64,000 bases of DNA from Methanobacteriota archaeon. GTDB taxonomy: Archaea > Thermoplasmatota > Thermoplasmata > Methanomassiliicoccales > Methanomethylophilaceae. The notes beneath the pieces were generated by a model. The model did not search any database, was not told where the DNA came from, and saw only the letters and a list, made by a program, of their open reading frames with translations. Positions 26,543-36,451 of this stretch are shown here, piece by piece. Made by a program: the position numbers and the translations under genes. How positions within the stretch are numbered: the first letter of the stretch is position 1; every line of letters begins with the position of its first letter. The stretch is from contig JAEXCH010000009.1 in NCBI GenBank assembly GCA_023402275.1, positions 1-64,000 of the forward strand, in the 5' to 3' direction.

Positions 26543-26740
26543 GATTAATGCACTTTAGGACGTATCGTTAATAGAGAATAAAAGTTACTATGTTGAAACT
26601 TTGCATAATATCCTGATTTTCGTAGAGATGTTCTGTAGAATGTAAGCGGTATATGGGCCCCTATTCATGCACACTCTGTACAATATTTTGAATGTAATTG
26701 GTCATTCATCGATGTAATGATGAACAAATTTGGATTATTT

Positions 26741-26752
26741 AGACAATTGTCT
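26741..26752. promoter_or_regulatory. Perfect palindrome upstream of glnN
   Basis: AGACAATTGTCT is a 12-bp perfect palindrome about 33 bp upstream of the glnN TATA box and 65 bp upstream of its start codon. It is a candidate operator for nitrogen control. It does not match the GGAA-N6-TTCC type of NrpR site known from other methanogens. Confidence 0.45.
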
Positions 26753-26784
26753 AATTATAATTGTTTTTACTAATCATTTAGAAA

Positions 26785-26794
26785 AGTTTATTAA
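26785..26794 (+). promoter_or_regulatory. TATA box of glnN
   Basis: AGTTTATTAA is centred 27 bp upstream of the ATG at 26817. That spacing suggests a leaderless glnN-gltB transcript and supports the shorter protein start. Confidence 0.5.
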
Positions 26795-26816
26795 CATGTA
26801 TCCTACTTTATGTCCC

Positions 26817-28997
26817 ATGGTGAACGTCAGGTTCAATGCGGTCGAGGAGGCTTTTAAGAGAAAGCCGGTGGTTGCGACACCCCCGGCATCCGAGACATCC
26901 GCGTACTATGGGTGCAGTGTGTTCAACAGGAACACAATGAGAAAATATCTGTCCTCTGAGACGAGAAGGGTCGTCTATGAGTCCATAGAGCAGGGTGTAA
27001 CCCTCGACAAATCCGTCGCCGAACACGTTGCGGCAGGGATGAAGAGATGGGCAATGGACATGGGCGCTACACACTACACCCACTGGTTCCAGCCGCTCAC
27101 CGGAGGTACCGCGGAGAAACATGATTCGTTCGCGGAACCCCATAAGCACGGGACATCCATCGAAAGTTTCAGCGGAGACAAGCTGTGCCAGCAGGAACCG
27201 GATGCATCGTCATTCCCAAGCGGAGGATTGAGGAACACATTCGAAGCAAGAGGGTACACTGCATGGGATCCCTCATCACCCTCATTCATAATGGGCGACT
27301 GCCTCTGCATACCTACGGTATTCATATCATACACAGGCGAGGCCCTTGATTACAAGACACCGTTGATGAGATCGGTATCAGCGATCAAAAGCGCAACATC
27401 CGATCTTCTGGAATATTTCGGGATGGGTGATGACGAGGTATTCGCATACCTAGGTTGGGAACAGGAGTTCTTCCTTGTCGACAGTGCACTCTATGCTCAG
27501 CGCCCCGATCTCATACTTTCCGAGAGAACACTTCTCGGACATGACAGTGCAAGGAACCAGCAGCTCGAGGACCACTACTTCGGATCGATCCCTCCGAGGG
27601 TCATGGAGTTCATGAAGGAACTCGAGTACGAAGGATACAAACTCGGCATACCACTAAAGACGAGACACAACGAAGTGGCACCGAACCAGTTCGAGATAGC
27701 TCCGGTGTTCGAGGACATGAACCTTGCAGTGGACCACAACCTTCTTCTGATGTCAATGATGAAGAAGGTGGCAGAACGCCATATGTTCAAGATACTGTTC
27801 CACGAGAAGCCGTTCAAGGGCATCAACGGATCCGGGAAGCACTGCAACTGGTCTATAGGAACGTTGGACGGTATACCTCTGCTTTCCCCCGGAAAGACCG
27901 ATGAGGAGAACCTCAGGTTCCTGATGTTCATGGCCAACGTGCTGAAGGCCGTTTACGATAACAACGGCCTGCTGAAAGCGTCGATAGCAACATCATCGAA
28001 TGCCCACAGGCTGGGAGCGAACGAAGCCCCTCCCGCTATAATATCCTCATTCCTGGGGATGCAGGTCACTGCGGCATTCGAAGAACTGCTGAAGACAACG
28101 GACATGGTCAAGCTCAAGGACAAGAAGGGTTACAGCATCGGTATCCCCCAGATCCCGGAACTCTTGGTTGACAACACCGACAGGAACAGAACGTCACCGT
28201 TCGCATTCACAGGGAACAGGTTCGAGTTCAGAGCGGTCGGTTCATCAGCCAACTGCGCCTCACCGATGACGGTATTGAACACGATCGTCGCATATCAGAT
28301 GAGGCAGTTCAAGAAAGCTGTCGATAAAAGAGTAAAGGCAGGCGACCCTGTGATGAAGGCCATACTGGACGAGACCAGGGAGACATACAGGGCCTCAAAG
28401 GACATATGTTTCGACGGGAACGGATACTCCGACGATTGGATGGAAGAGGCGAAGCGCCGCGGTCTGGATACAGAGACATCGGTACCTGTAGTGTACGACC
28501 ACTTCACATCCAAGAAGACCATCGAGATCTACAAGGATACAAAGGTGATGTCGGATGTCGAATTGGCGGCAAGGAACGAGGTATCCTGGGAACATTACTC
28601 TAAGAAGATCGAGATCGAATCCCGTGTGCTGAGCGACATGGCATACAACCACATCATTCCGGTCGCAACAAGGTATCAGAACGTGCTTCTTGACAACGTG
28701 CTAAAATGCAAACAGCTGTTCACGGAGAAGGAGTTCAAGGAATATTCCTCACAGGAAGTCGAGCAGATCAAGGAGATGGCCCGTCATATAGACGAAGCAA
28801 GATCGATGGCCGACAAGATGGACGAGATGTGCGATGAGTACTCGAAACTCGAGGGAAGGAAGATGGCCGTCGCATATCATGACAAAGTACTGCCGTACAT
28901 AGAAGGGATAAGGGACCACCTTGATGCATTGGAGATGATCGTGGACGATCAGATGTGGCCCCTTCCGAAGTACAGGGAATTGCTGTTCATACGCTGA
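26817..28997 (+). CDS. glnN: Glutamine synthetase type III
   Basis: GSIII makes glutamine from glutamate, ammonia and ATP. The 726-residue length is typical of GSIII rather than the shorter GSI usual in archaea. Family motifs seen include THYTHWFQPLTGGTAEKHDSF, the LGWEQEFFLVD active-site segment, KTRHNEVAPNQFEIAPVFE, and KPFKGINGSGKHCNWSIGT. The frame is open further upstream (ATGs at 26730 and 26796), but the TATA box position favours 26817. It forms an operon with gltB, which starts 13 bp downstream. Confidence 0.94.
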   Translation: MVNVRFNAVEEAFKRKPVVATPPASETSAYYGCSVFNRNTMRKYLSSETRRVVYESIEQGVTLDKSVAEHVAAGMKRWAMDMGATHYTHWFQPLTGGTAEKHDSFAEPHKHGTSIESFSGDKLCQQEPDASSFPSGGLRNTFEARGYTAWDPSSPSFIMGDCLCIPTVFISYTGEALDYKTPLMRSVSAIKSATSDLLEYFGMGDDEVFAYLGWEQEFFLVDSALYAQRPDLILSERTLLGHDSARNQQLEDHYFGSIPPRVMEFMKELEYEGYKLGIPLKTRHNEVAPNQFEIAPVFEDMNLAVDHNLLLMSMMKKVAERHMFKILFHEKPFKGINGSGKHCNWSIGTLDGIPLLSPGKTDEENLRFLMFMANVLKAVYDNNGLLKASIATSSNAHRLGANEAPPAIISSFLGMQVTAAFEELLKTTDMVKLKDKKGYSIGIPQIPELLVDNTDRNRTSPFAFTGNRFEFRAVGSSANCASPMTVLNTIVAYQMRQFKKAVDKRVKAGDPVMKAILDETRETYRASKDICFDGNGYSDDWMEEAKRRGLDTETSVPVVYDHFTSKKTIEIYKDTKVMSDVELAARNEVSWEHYSKKIEIESRVLSDMAYNHIIPVATRYQNVLLDNVLKCKQLFTEKEFKEYSSQEVEQIKEMARHIDEARSMADKMDEMCDEYSKLEGRKMAVAYHDKVLPYIEGIRDHLDALEMIVDDQMWPLPKYRELLFIR

Positions 28998-29010
28998 AAA
29001 GGCGGTAAAG

Positions 29011-32000
29011 ATGAGAAAGATAGGTCTTTACGACCCTGACAATGAGAGGGATTCATGCGGTGTCGGCTGTATCGCCAACATTGATGGTACAAGAGATCAC
29101 AGAGTGGTCGAGCTTGGTCTCCAGACTCTTGAGAACATGGAACACCGCGGTGCCGAGAACGCTGACGGCAAGACAGGGGATGGAACAGGGATAACCATAC
29201 AGATACCGCACGAGTTCATCCTCGGGTTGGGATTGAACATTCCCGAAAGAGGAAGGTATGGTACAGGTCTGATATTCCTTCCAAGGGATCCCATGCAAGC
29301 TGATGCATGTATGGATATCTTCAGACACAGATGCAATGATTCAGGCCTTCACATAATAGCAGAAAGGGAGGTCCCAGTGGACCATAGTGTACCCGGACCT
29401 CTTGCTTCGGAGACAGAACCCAGGATCATACAGGTATTCATTACAAGCTATGATGGCCAGGATGTTCTGGAGAGGAAGCTATTCGCCGTAAGGAAGATGG
29501 TGACATCAAGGGTCATGATTATGCCCAATGTGATCGAGGACTTCTATATCTGCAGTCTCTCGACCAAATGCATAGTGTACAAGGGAATGCTGACCCCAGC
29601 TCAACTGAGAGTTTATTACAAGGACCTATCCGATCCGAATGTCGTATCCGCGATAGCCATGGTCCATTCGAGATTCAGCACCAACACTATGCCTATGTGG
29701 AAGCTGGCACAGCCTTTCAGGATGCTGTGCCATAACGGCGAGATAAATACTATCAAGGGGAACAGATCATGGATGACGGCAAGGGAGGGGGTTCTCAGTT
29801 CGGACATGTTCCCCAAGATGGAGAGTATGTTCCCGATAGTAGAGTTGGGGATGAGTGACAGCGCATCCTTGGACAATGTGTTCGAATTTCTCCATATGTC
29901 GGGAAGGTCCATGTCCAATTCTCTTTCGATAATGGTCCCGGAATCATGGAACAACAGGAATCCCATACCGGACAGTCTCAGAGCATATTACGAATACCAT
30001 TCGATACTGATGGAACCGTGGGATGGTCCCGCGGCTATATTGTTCACTGATGGAAGGTTCGCAGGTGGAATGCTTGACAGGAACGGCCTCAGACCTGCAA
30101 GATACTCCATAACAAAGGACGGATTGTTCATATTGGCTTCTGAGGCAGGAGTCATCAGGATGCCGGATTCGGATGTAGTTGAAGCTGGAAGACTCATGCC
30201 CGGAAAGATGATGCTTGTTGACACCCAGGAAGGCAAAGTGATCTATGACCAGGAGATCAAGAGCGAGCTCTCCTCCTCACATAATTACAGGGATTGGCTG
30301 GACAGGAACAGACTGGAATTGGATGAGGTATCATCGGGAAGGGAAGTGGGAAGGTCCGTTAAGGATATGGAGGATAAGCTCAAGAGCTTCGGATATACCG
30401 ATGACGACGTATCCAAGATAATAGAACCGATGGCCATTCAGGGAAGAGAACCTGTCGGTTCCACTGGATCGGACATACCTCTTGCGATATTGTCGGAAAG
30501 ACCTCAGAGGTTATTCAACTACTTCAGGCAGTCATTCGCACAGGTGACCAATCCTCCGATAGATCCTATAAGGGAAGAACTGGTGATGTCCATAACAGGA
30601 TATCTTGGCCATATAGGACAGAATCTACTTGATCAGGAACCAAAGAATTTCAACATGGTCAAGATAAGGCATCCGATAATAACCAACAGGGAACTGGACC
30701 TGCTCAGGAATCTCAGGTACAGGGGATTCAATACAACTGAGATAGACATAACGTTCCCTTCATCCGCGGGGGAAAGCGGTCTCAAAGATGCTCTGGAAAG
30801 GATACGTAATGAAGCCGAGAGAGCGGTCGACCGCGGAGGTTCGTATCTTTTGTTGACGGATAGGAATGCAGATGCCGACAACATCCCCATACCATCTCTT
30901 CTCGCAGTATCGGCGGTACATCGGCACCTTCTACGGAATAGGAAGAGGATCCAGACAGGTATAATCCTTGAATCCGGAGAACCAAGGGAGGTCATGCATT
31001 TCGCACTCCTGTTCGGATATGGTGCGAATGTGATCAACCCGTACATGGCGTATGCATCGATCGACGACATGGTATCCAGAGAAAAGATAAGGATGGATGC
31101 GGACACCGCCGAACGCAATTACATAAAAGCGTCCGAGAAGGGTATAATGAAGATAATGTCCAAGATGGGCATCTCCACCATCCGGTCATATATCGGAGCA
31201 GGACTGTTCGAGACGATAGGTCTTGACTGGGATTTCGTGAGAGAATACTTCGGGAACACGACATCGAACATAGGAGGTCTGGATCTCGCAAGGATATCGA
31301 GGAACATCCTGAATGAACATGAGAATGCATTCTCCGACACCCTCGAACAAGAGGATGATAAGCAAACGGAGAGACATTCATGGTCACCTCAGGCGGTGAA
31401 GGCTCTGCAGAAGGCTGCAAGGGATGATGACCCTACTGCATTCAAGGAATTCTCGGACATCATAGACAACGGGATGTTCTTCATCAGGAACACCCTGGAT
31501 ATCAAGAGCGAAGCATCGATACCGCTTCGCAGGGTCGAACCTGCAGAATCAATAATGAAGAGGTTCGTCGGAGAGGGGATATCCTTCGGAGCCATCAGCA
31601 AGGAGGCGCATGAGACATTCACGGAAGCAATGAATCTGATGGATGCTCAGAGCAACACCGGAGAAGGAGGAGAGGACCCCTCAAGATACACCCCAACTAA
31701 AGACGGAAGGGACATCAGAGCAAAGGTCAAACAGGTCGCATCCGGAAGATTCGGAGTGACAACACAATATCTGGTCAATGCGGACGAGATACAGATCAAG
31801 GTCGCACAGGGAGCTAAGCCCGGTGAGGGCGGACAACTGATGGGCGACAAGGTCGACGCCGACATAGCAACAACAAGACATACGTTGCCGGGGGTCACAC
31901 TCATTTCCCCGCCTCCTCATCACGATATCTATTCGATCGAGGACCTAAAACAATTGATATTGGATCTCAGGTGTGTCAATCCCACTGCAAATGTCAATGT

Positions 32001-33408
32001 GAAACTTGCATCGGAATCCGGTGTAGGGACGGTCGCCGCAGGAGCGGTGAAGGCAGGTGCAGATAAGATACTGATATCAGGTGCGGACGGAGGAACCGGT
32101 GCTTCGCCGATATCATCCATAAGATATGCAGGTATGCCCTGGGAGCTAGGATTGGCCGAGACCCAGCAGACCCTGATGATGAATGGTCTTAGGGATAGGG
32201 TAAGACTGCAGGTCGATGGTCAGATGAAGACTGCAAGGGATGTCATCATCGCAGCCATGCTCGGAGCCGAGGAGTTCGGATTCGCCACTGCTCCAATGGT
32301 AGCAATGGGTTGTGTCATGTGCAGGAAATGTCAATCCAACATATGCCCAGTGGGTATAGCTACGCAGGACCCTGAGAAGAGGAAGAGATTCAAAGGTCAG
32401 CCTCAGCACATCGTGAATTACTTCAGACATCTGGCAGAGGATGTCAGAAGGATCATGGCCGATCTGGGCGTGAGAACGATGGATGAACTAATCGGACGTT
32501 CCGACCTTTTGATACAGAGGGAAGATGTCAGTGATCTTGGGATAGATGTATCACTCCTGTTAGAGAATGTATCGAAAGGCCCCAGGATATGTACCAAGGG
32601 ACAACCCAACATGCTGGGCGACATCCTTGACAAGAGGATGATAAGGGATGCAGGACACCTGATGGAAGCTGAGAGGAAGGTCAATCTAGAATATACGATA
32701 TCGAACCTCGATAGATCGGTCGGGGCAATGTTGTCGGGAGAGATGGTCCGTAAGAATAAGGATCTCTCCGATAACATGATCAATGTGTCATTCAAAGGTA
32801 CGGCAGGCCAAAGCTTCGGAGCCTTCCTGACCAAAGGGATATCTTTATCACTTAAAGGTCAGGCAAATGATTACGTCGGAAAGGGTCTCTCGGGGGGAAG
32901 GATATCCATATCCCATGATGGAGAAGGACCCAGACAGAACGTTATAGCCGGAAATACCATCCTATACGGAGCGACTGGTGGAGAGGTGTACATCGCAGGA
33001 AAGGTCGGGGAGAGGTTCTGCGTAAGGAATAGCGGTGCCACGGCCGTTGCTGAAGGAGCGGGGGACCATTGCTGTGAGTACATGACCGGAGGTAAAGTAG
33101 TGATCCTGGGAGAAGTGGGAAGGAACTTCGCCGCAGGGATGTCCGCAGGTGTGGCATACGTTCTCAATGAGAATAGTGATCTAGACAGACATTGCAACAT
33201 GGACATGGTAGAACTATCCCTCGTGGAATCCGAGAACGACCTTTCCGAACTGAAGGGAATACTCGAAGCACATCTCAAACACACCGGAAGTCGAAAGGCA
33301 AAGAGTATCCTTGACGATTGGGAGAACAATGTAGATTTATTCTTGAAGGTCCTACCCATAGAATACAAGAAGCTGCTGGAGACCAAAAGGTCAGACGCAC
33401 TTCAATGA
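29011..33408 (+). CDS. gltB: Glutamate synthase large subunit (GOGAT)
   Basis: 1465 residues, full length for a GltB large subunit. Order: N-terminal amidotransferase with nucleophile Cys16 (DSCGVGCIA, so a 15-residue propeptide is expected); central domain; FMN-binding synthase domain (GAISKEAHETFTEAMNLM, GEGGEDPSRY, ISGADGGTGASP); a 3Fe-4S cluster site CVMCRKCQSNICPVG (Cys1101, 1107, 1112); and the GXGXG beta-helix domain. It makes two glutamates from glutamine and 2-oxoglutarate. No NAD(P)H-oxidising gltD subunit is adjacent, so electrons may come from ferredoxin or an unlinked partner. AGGCGG upstream of the ATG is its ribosome site. Confidence 0.95.
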   Translation: MRKIGLYDPDNERDSCGVGCIANIDGTRDHRVVELGLQTLENMEHRGAENADGKTGDGTGITIQIPHEFILGLGLNIPERGRYGTGLIFLPRDPMQADACMDIFRHRCNDSGLHIIAEREVPVDHSVPGPLASETEPRIIQVFITSYDGQDVLERKLFAVRKMVTSRVMIMPNVIEDFYICSLSTKCIVYKGMLTPAQLRVYYKDLSDPNVVSAIAMVHSRFSTNTMPMWKLAQPFRMLCHNGEINTIKGNRSWMTAREGVLSSDMFPKMESMFPIVELGMSDSASLDNVFEFLHMSGRSMSNSLSIMVPESWNNRNPIPDSLRAYYEYHSILMEPWDGPAAILFTDGRFAGGMLDRNGLRPARYSITKDGLFILASEAGVIRMPDSDVVEAGRLMPGKMMLVDTQEGKVIYDQEIKSELSSSHNYRDWLDRNRLELDEVSSGREVGRSVKDMEDKLKSFGYTDDDVSKIIEPMAIQGREPVGSTGSDIPLAILSERPQRLFNYFRQSFAQVTNPPIDPIREELVMSITGYLGHIGQNLLDQEPKNFNMVKIRHPIITNRELDLLRNLRYRGFNTTEIDITFPSSAGESGLKDALERIRNEAERAVDRGGSYLLLTDRNADADNIPIPSLLAVSAVHRHLLRNRKRIQTGIILESGEPREVMHFALLFGYGANVINPYMAYASIDDMVSREKIRMDADTAERNYIKASEKGIMKIMSKMGISTIRSYIGAGLFETIGLDWDFVREYFGNTTSNIGGLDLARISRNILNEHENAFSDTLEQEDDKQTERHSWSPQAVKALQKAARDDDPTAFKEFSDIIDNGMFFIRNTLDIKSEASIPLRRVEPAESIMKRFVGEGISFGAISKEAHETFTEAMNLMDAQSNTGEGGEDPSRYTPTKDGRDIRAKVKQVASGRFGVTTQYLVNADEIQIKVAQGAKPGEGGQLMGDKVDADIATTRHTLPGVTLISPPPHHDIYSIEDLKQLILDLRCVNPTANVNVKLASESGVGTVAAGAVKAGADKILISGADGGTGASPISSIRYAGMPWELGLAETQQTLMMNGLRDRVRLQVDGQMKTARDVIIAAMLGAEEFGFATAPMVAMGCVMCRKCQSNICPVGIATQDPEKRKRFKGQPQHIVNYFRHLAEDVRRIMADLGVRTMDELIGRSDLLIQREDVSDLGIDVSLLLENVSKGPRICTKGQPNMLGDILDKRMIRDAGHLMEAERKVNLEYTISNLDRSVGAMLSGEMVRKNKDLSDNMINVSFKGTAGQSFGAFLTKGISLSLKGQANDYVGKGLSGGRISISHDGEGPRQNVIAGNTILYGATGGEVYIAGKVGERFCVRNSGATAVAEGAGDHCCEYMTGGKVVILGEVGRNFAAGMSAGVAYVLNENSDLDRHCNMDMVELSLVESENDLSELKGILEAHLKHTGSRKAKSILDDWENNVDLFLKVLPIEYKKLLETKRSDALQ

Positions 33409-33439
33409 ATCCACGGTCAAACAGGAACGTGAAAAAAAC

Positions 33440-34144
33440 ATGGATACGAAATACCTCACACCTCTGGCGATAGTACTGTCTGCGATATTGATATCATGCA
33501 CAGTGGTCTATGTCCACTATGACGGTGAGGAACATCAGGGGATGTCTCCCAGTGATATGGTATCCGCATCTGTCAAATTGAAATGTATGGATGGGGGCAA
33601 AGAGGTTGGTGAAGGAACAGGATTCGTTACCGACAGGAACGGGATCCTTGTGATCACGAATGCCCATGTCATATCCACGGAAGGTGTTGCCAATGACATG
33701 GTCATTGCGATGTTCGACGGAAGTGAGGTCGAACATGAACTCTTGTTAAAGGTATTCGATGTGAATAAGGACATAGCTGTCCTGACATTCGAGAACACCC
33801 CCGAGAACATTCGCACAGTAGGATTCGGGAACAGCGATGATCTTGAATATGGACAGAAGCTCTTTGTTGTGGGCAACCCAATGTATCTTGGGTTGGCGTT
33901 CACAGAAGGGGTTGTGTCACAACCTTATCATGAGACCTATTTCCAGGGCAGGAACATGACCGGTATATTATTGAACATAGGGGTGAACCATGGCAACAGC
34001 GGAGGCCCGCTGTTCAATGAATGCGGAGAGGTTGTAGGCATCATAACAATGAAATTCTGGAAGGTCGAGAGTGGGATCGAGGACCTGAGTTTTGCCATAC
34101 GTTCCAATGACGTCGTCAAGTACCTAGATTCCGTGCTTGAATGA
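33440..34144 (+). CDS. Membrane-anchored trypsin-like serine protease (HtrA/DegP-like, no PDZ)
   Basis: 234 residues. An N-terminal hydrophobic anchor (about residues 7-25) precedes a chymotrypsin-fold protease domain with the full catalytic triad: His76 (TNAHV), Asp111 (DIAVL) and Ser187 (GNSGGP). A PDZ domain is absent, so this is shorter than DegP/HtrA. It probably acts outside the membrane on damaged proteins. It lies just upstream of the chaperonin gene but has its own spacing. Confidence 0.88.
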   Translation: MDTKYLTPLAIVLSAILISCTVVYVHYDGEEHQGMSPSDMVSASVKLKCMDGGKEVGEGTGFVTDRNGILVITNAHVISTEGVANDMVIAMFDGSEVEHELLLKVFDVNKDIAVLTFENTPENIRTVGFGNSDDLEYGQKLFVVGNPMYLGLAFTEGVVSQPYHETYFQGRNMTGILLNIGVNHGNSGGPLFNECGEVVGIITMKFWKVESGIEDLSFAIRSNDVVKYLDSVLE

Positions 34145-34174
34145 CCGGTTTTCAACGATTCATTTTTAGTTATG

Positions 34175-34183
34175 TTTATATAG
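34175..34183 (+). promoter_or_regulatory. TATA box of the thermosome gene
   Basis: TTTATATAG lies about 75 bp upstream of the thermosome ATG, so the mRNA has a leader of roughly 45-50 nt that includes the GGAGG ribosome site. Confidence 0.55.
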
Positions 34184-34254
34184 AAGAACAAACTATAACC
34201 CTCCCAGATATTCCATAATAAAGTATGGAATGTACATTTGGAGGTTTGAATAAA

Positions 34255-35880
34255 ATGGGTATGGGCAATGCACCGATCCTGATCCTCAGGGAAGGAACCA
34301 AGAGGGATAAAGGAAAAGACGCACAGTATAACAACATCACAGCGGCAAGGGCGATCGCGGACGCCGTAAGGAGCAGTCTCGGACCGAGAGGAATGGACAA
34401 GATGCTCGTTGATTCCATGGGAGATGTGGTGATCACCAACGACGGTGTCACGATCCTCAAGGAAATGGATGTACAGCACCCCGCAGCAAAGATGTTGGTG
34501 GAGGTCGCTAAGACACAGGACGCAGAGGTAGGGGACGGAACGACAACTTCTGTGATACTTGCCGGAGAACTGCTCAAGAAAGCGACCGACATGATCGATG
34601 CCAACGTGCACCCCACGATCATAACGACCGGATACAGACTTGCCAACACAAAGGCACAGGAGACCCTCAACAAAGTATCCACAAAGGTCAGCATCAAGGA
34701 CGACAAACTTCTGAAACAGATCGCAGAGAACGCAATGATCAGCAAACAGGTCAACGCATCCAAATCATTCTTTGCCGACATGGTCGTAGATGCCGTCAAG
34801 ACGATAATCGACAAGGACGAGAAAGGGAACTACTCCGCAGACCTAAAGAACATACAGACGGTCAAGAAGGCAGGGGCCAACATGGAGGAGTCACAGCTCA
34901 TCAAAGGTCTGATCATAGACAAGGAGCCCGTCTCACCGGCAATGCCCAAGAAGGTCAAGGACGCAAAGATCGTTCTGGTCGATGCGGCATTCGAGGTCAA
35001 GAAGACCGAGATAGAAGCAAAGATCCAGATAACCGATCCCTCACAGCTCTCAGCTTTCGTACAGGAAGAGGAGAACATGCTGAAGAAGATGGTGGAGCAG
35101 GTCAAGAAGGCAGGCGCCAACGTAGTGTTCTGCCAGAAAGGTATCGATGACCTTGCACAGCACTTCTTTGCGAAAGAGGGCATCTACGCATGCAGGCGTG
35201 TAAAGAAATCCGATATGGAGAGACTCGCCAGGTCCACAGGTGCTAACATCTGCAACAAGATCATGGAGATCAGCAAAGAGGATCTCGGATACGCGGAGTC
35301 CGTGGAACTCAAATACATAGAGAATGAGGAGATGACCTTCATCACTGGATGCAAGGACCCCAAGACAGTGTCCATCCTCGTAAGGGGAGGAACGAACCAT
35401 GTTGCAGATGAGGTTGAGAGATCACTCGTCGATGCATGGTCTGTCGTGAAGGTGTCCATCGAGGATGGAATGATCGTCACAGGCGGCGGATCCACAGCGA
35501 TGGAGATCGCAATGCAGCTCAGGGACTATGCGGCATCGGTAGGCGGAAGGGAACAGATAGCCATCGAGGCATTCGCTTCGGCAATGGAGATCATCCCTAC
35601 AACACTTGCAGAGAACGCAGGTCTCGATCCAATCGACATAAACATCCAGATGAGGAAGGAGCACAAGGCAGGCAAGATCAACGCAGGTCTCAACCCCTTC
35701 TCCGGAAAGGTCGAGGACATGAAGAAACTGAATGTCATCGAACCCTACAGGATCGGAAAACAGGCCATCAACTCGGCAACCGATGCTGCCGTCATGATCC
35801 TCAGGATCGATGATGTCATAGCATCCAAGGGAAGCCCGATGCCGCAGTACGGCGACGGAATGCCCTCGATGGACGATTGA
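34255..35880 (+). CDS. thsA: Thermosome subunit (group II chaperonin)
   Basis: 541 residues. The thermosome is a double-ring ATP-driven folding machine. Nucleotide-binding motifs are intact: [40 protein letters not shown], and [13 protein letters not shown] near the C-terminal equatorial domain. The C-terminus ends [13 protein letters not shown], a short Gly/Met tail. The ATG at 34255 has GGAGG 10 bp upstream (34240-34244); the in-frame ATG at 34225 lacks one. No second subunit gene is in the window. Confidence 0.96.
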   Translation: MGMGNAPILILREGTKRDKGKDAQYNNITAARAIADAVRSSLGPRGMDKMLVDSMGDVVITNDGVTILKEMDVQHPAAKMLVEVAKTQDAEVGDGTTTSVILAGELLKKATDMIDANVHPTIITTGYRLANTKAQETLNKVSTKVSIKDDKLLKQIAENAMISKQVNASKSFFADMVVDAVKTIIDKDEKGNYSADLKNIQTVKKAGANMEESQLIKGLIIDKEPVSPAMPKKVKDAKIVLVDAAFEVKKTEIEAKIQITDPSQLSAFVQEEENMLKKMVEQVKKAGANVVFCQKGIDDLAQHFFAKEGIYACRRVKKSDMERLARSTGANICNKIMEISKEDLGYAESVELKYIENEEMTFITGCKDPKTVSILVRGGTNHVADEVERSLVDAWSVVKVSIEDGMIVTGGGSTAMEIAMQLRDYAASVGGREQIAIEAFASAMEIIPTTLAENAGLDPIDINIQMRKEHKAGKINAGLNPFSGKVEDMKKLNVIEPYRIGKQAINSATDAAVMILRIDDVIASKGSPMPQYGDGMPSMDD

Positions 35881-35891
35881 AACCAATAAAC

Positions 35892-35910
35892 ATGGGGCCC
35901 AGCCCCATTT
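35892..35910 (+). terminator. Hairpin between thermosome and grpE
   Basis: ATGGGGC-CCA-GCCCCAT forms a 7-bp stem with a 3-nt loop, followed by TT and then AT-rich sequence. It likely terminates the thermosome transcript. The following CATATTATATC (35911-35921) could be the TATA box of the grpE operon. Confidence 0.6.
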
Positions 35911-35942
35911 CATATTATATCTTAACTAAAGAGGTCACACCC

Positions 35943-36449
35943 ATGACTGAGAAGTCTAAAAAGAAGAAGGCAGACGAGACTGAGGAGAAAGCTCAGGAGA
36001 ACAAGGAACTTGAAGAGGCCAACGCCAAAGCAGAAGAGTACCTGAACATTGCCAGAAGACTTCAGGCGGATTTCGATAACTTCCGTAAAAGAACGGAGAA
36101 GGAGAACGAAGAGTTCAGGAAATTCGCTACAGAGGGTATGACGAGGGACCTGTTGACCATCGTAGACGATATGGATAGGGCACTATCCACGACCGATGAG
36201 GAAACGGAACTGGTGATAGGTATAAGGGGAATAAGACAGAACCTCATGAAGATACTGGAGGAGAACGGACTCGCCGAGATACCCTCGGAGGGAAGGTTCG
36301 ATCCGAATATACATGAAGCGCTGTGCACAGTGGACGGGGACACCGACGGGGAGATAGCAGAGGTGTTCCAGAAAGGGTACCGCATGAACGACAGGGTCAT
36401 CAGGTGCTCTAAGGTCAAAGTGACCAAAAAGAAAGAGGAAGGTGAATAA
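35943..36449 (+). CDS. grpE: Nucleotide exchange factor GrpE
   Basis: 168 residues. A charged N-terminal coiled coil ([25 protein letters not shown]) is followed by [21 protein letters not shown], the GrpE dimer helix, and the C-terminal beta domain ending [20 protein letters not shown]. It releases ADP from DnaK. The ATG at 35943 has GAGGT upstream; the open frame to 35877 is not used. dnaK starts 2 bp after the stop, so grpE-dnaK-dnaJ is one operon. Confidence 0.95.
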   Translation: MTEKSKKKKADETEEKAQENKELEEANAKAEEYLNIARRLQADFDNFRKRTEKENEEFRKFATEGMTRDLLTIVDDMDRALSTTDEETELVIGIRGIRQNLMKILEENGLAEIPSEGRFDPNIHEALCTVDGDTDGEIAEVFQKGYRMNDRVIRCSKVKVTKKKEEGE

Positions 36450-36451
36450 AC

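Noticed and set aside
25865..26548. 227-residue plus-strand ORF opposite the TPR/zinc-finger gene
   Set aside because: Reverse frame contains the zinc motifs and operon overlaps; the plus-strand reading has no recognisable features.
30633..31118. 161-residue antisense ORF inside gltB (and similar ones at 32418-32834 and 32871-33386)
   Set aside because: No ribosome site or family resemblance, and fully covered by gltB, which has intact motifs.
34225..34254. Upstream extension of the thermosome start
   Set aside because: GGAGG lies between the two ATGs and serves the downstream one, which also matches family starts.
34176..34814. 212-residue antisense ORF over the thermosome gene
   Set aside because: Shadow of codon bias in a real, highly conserved gene on the other strand; composition is Ser/Leu/Val-rich nonsense.
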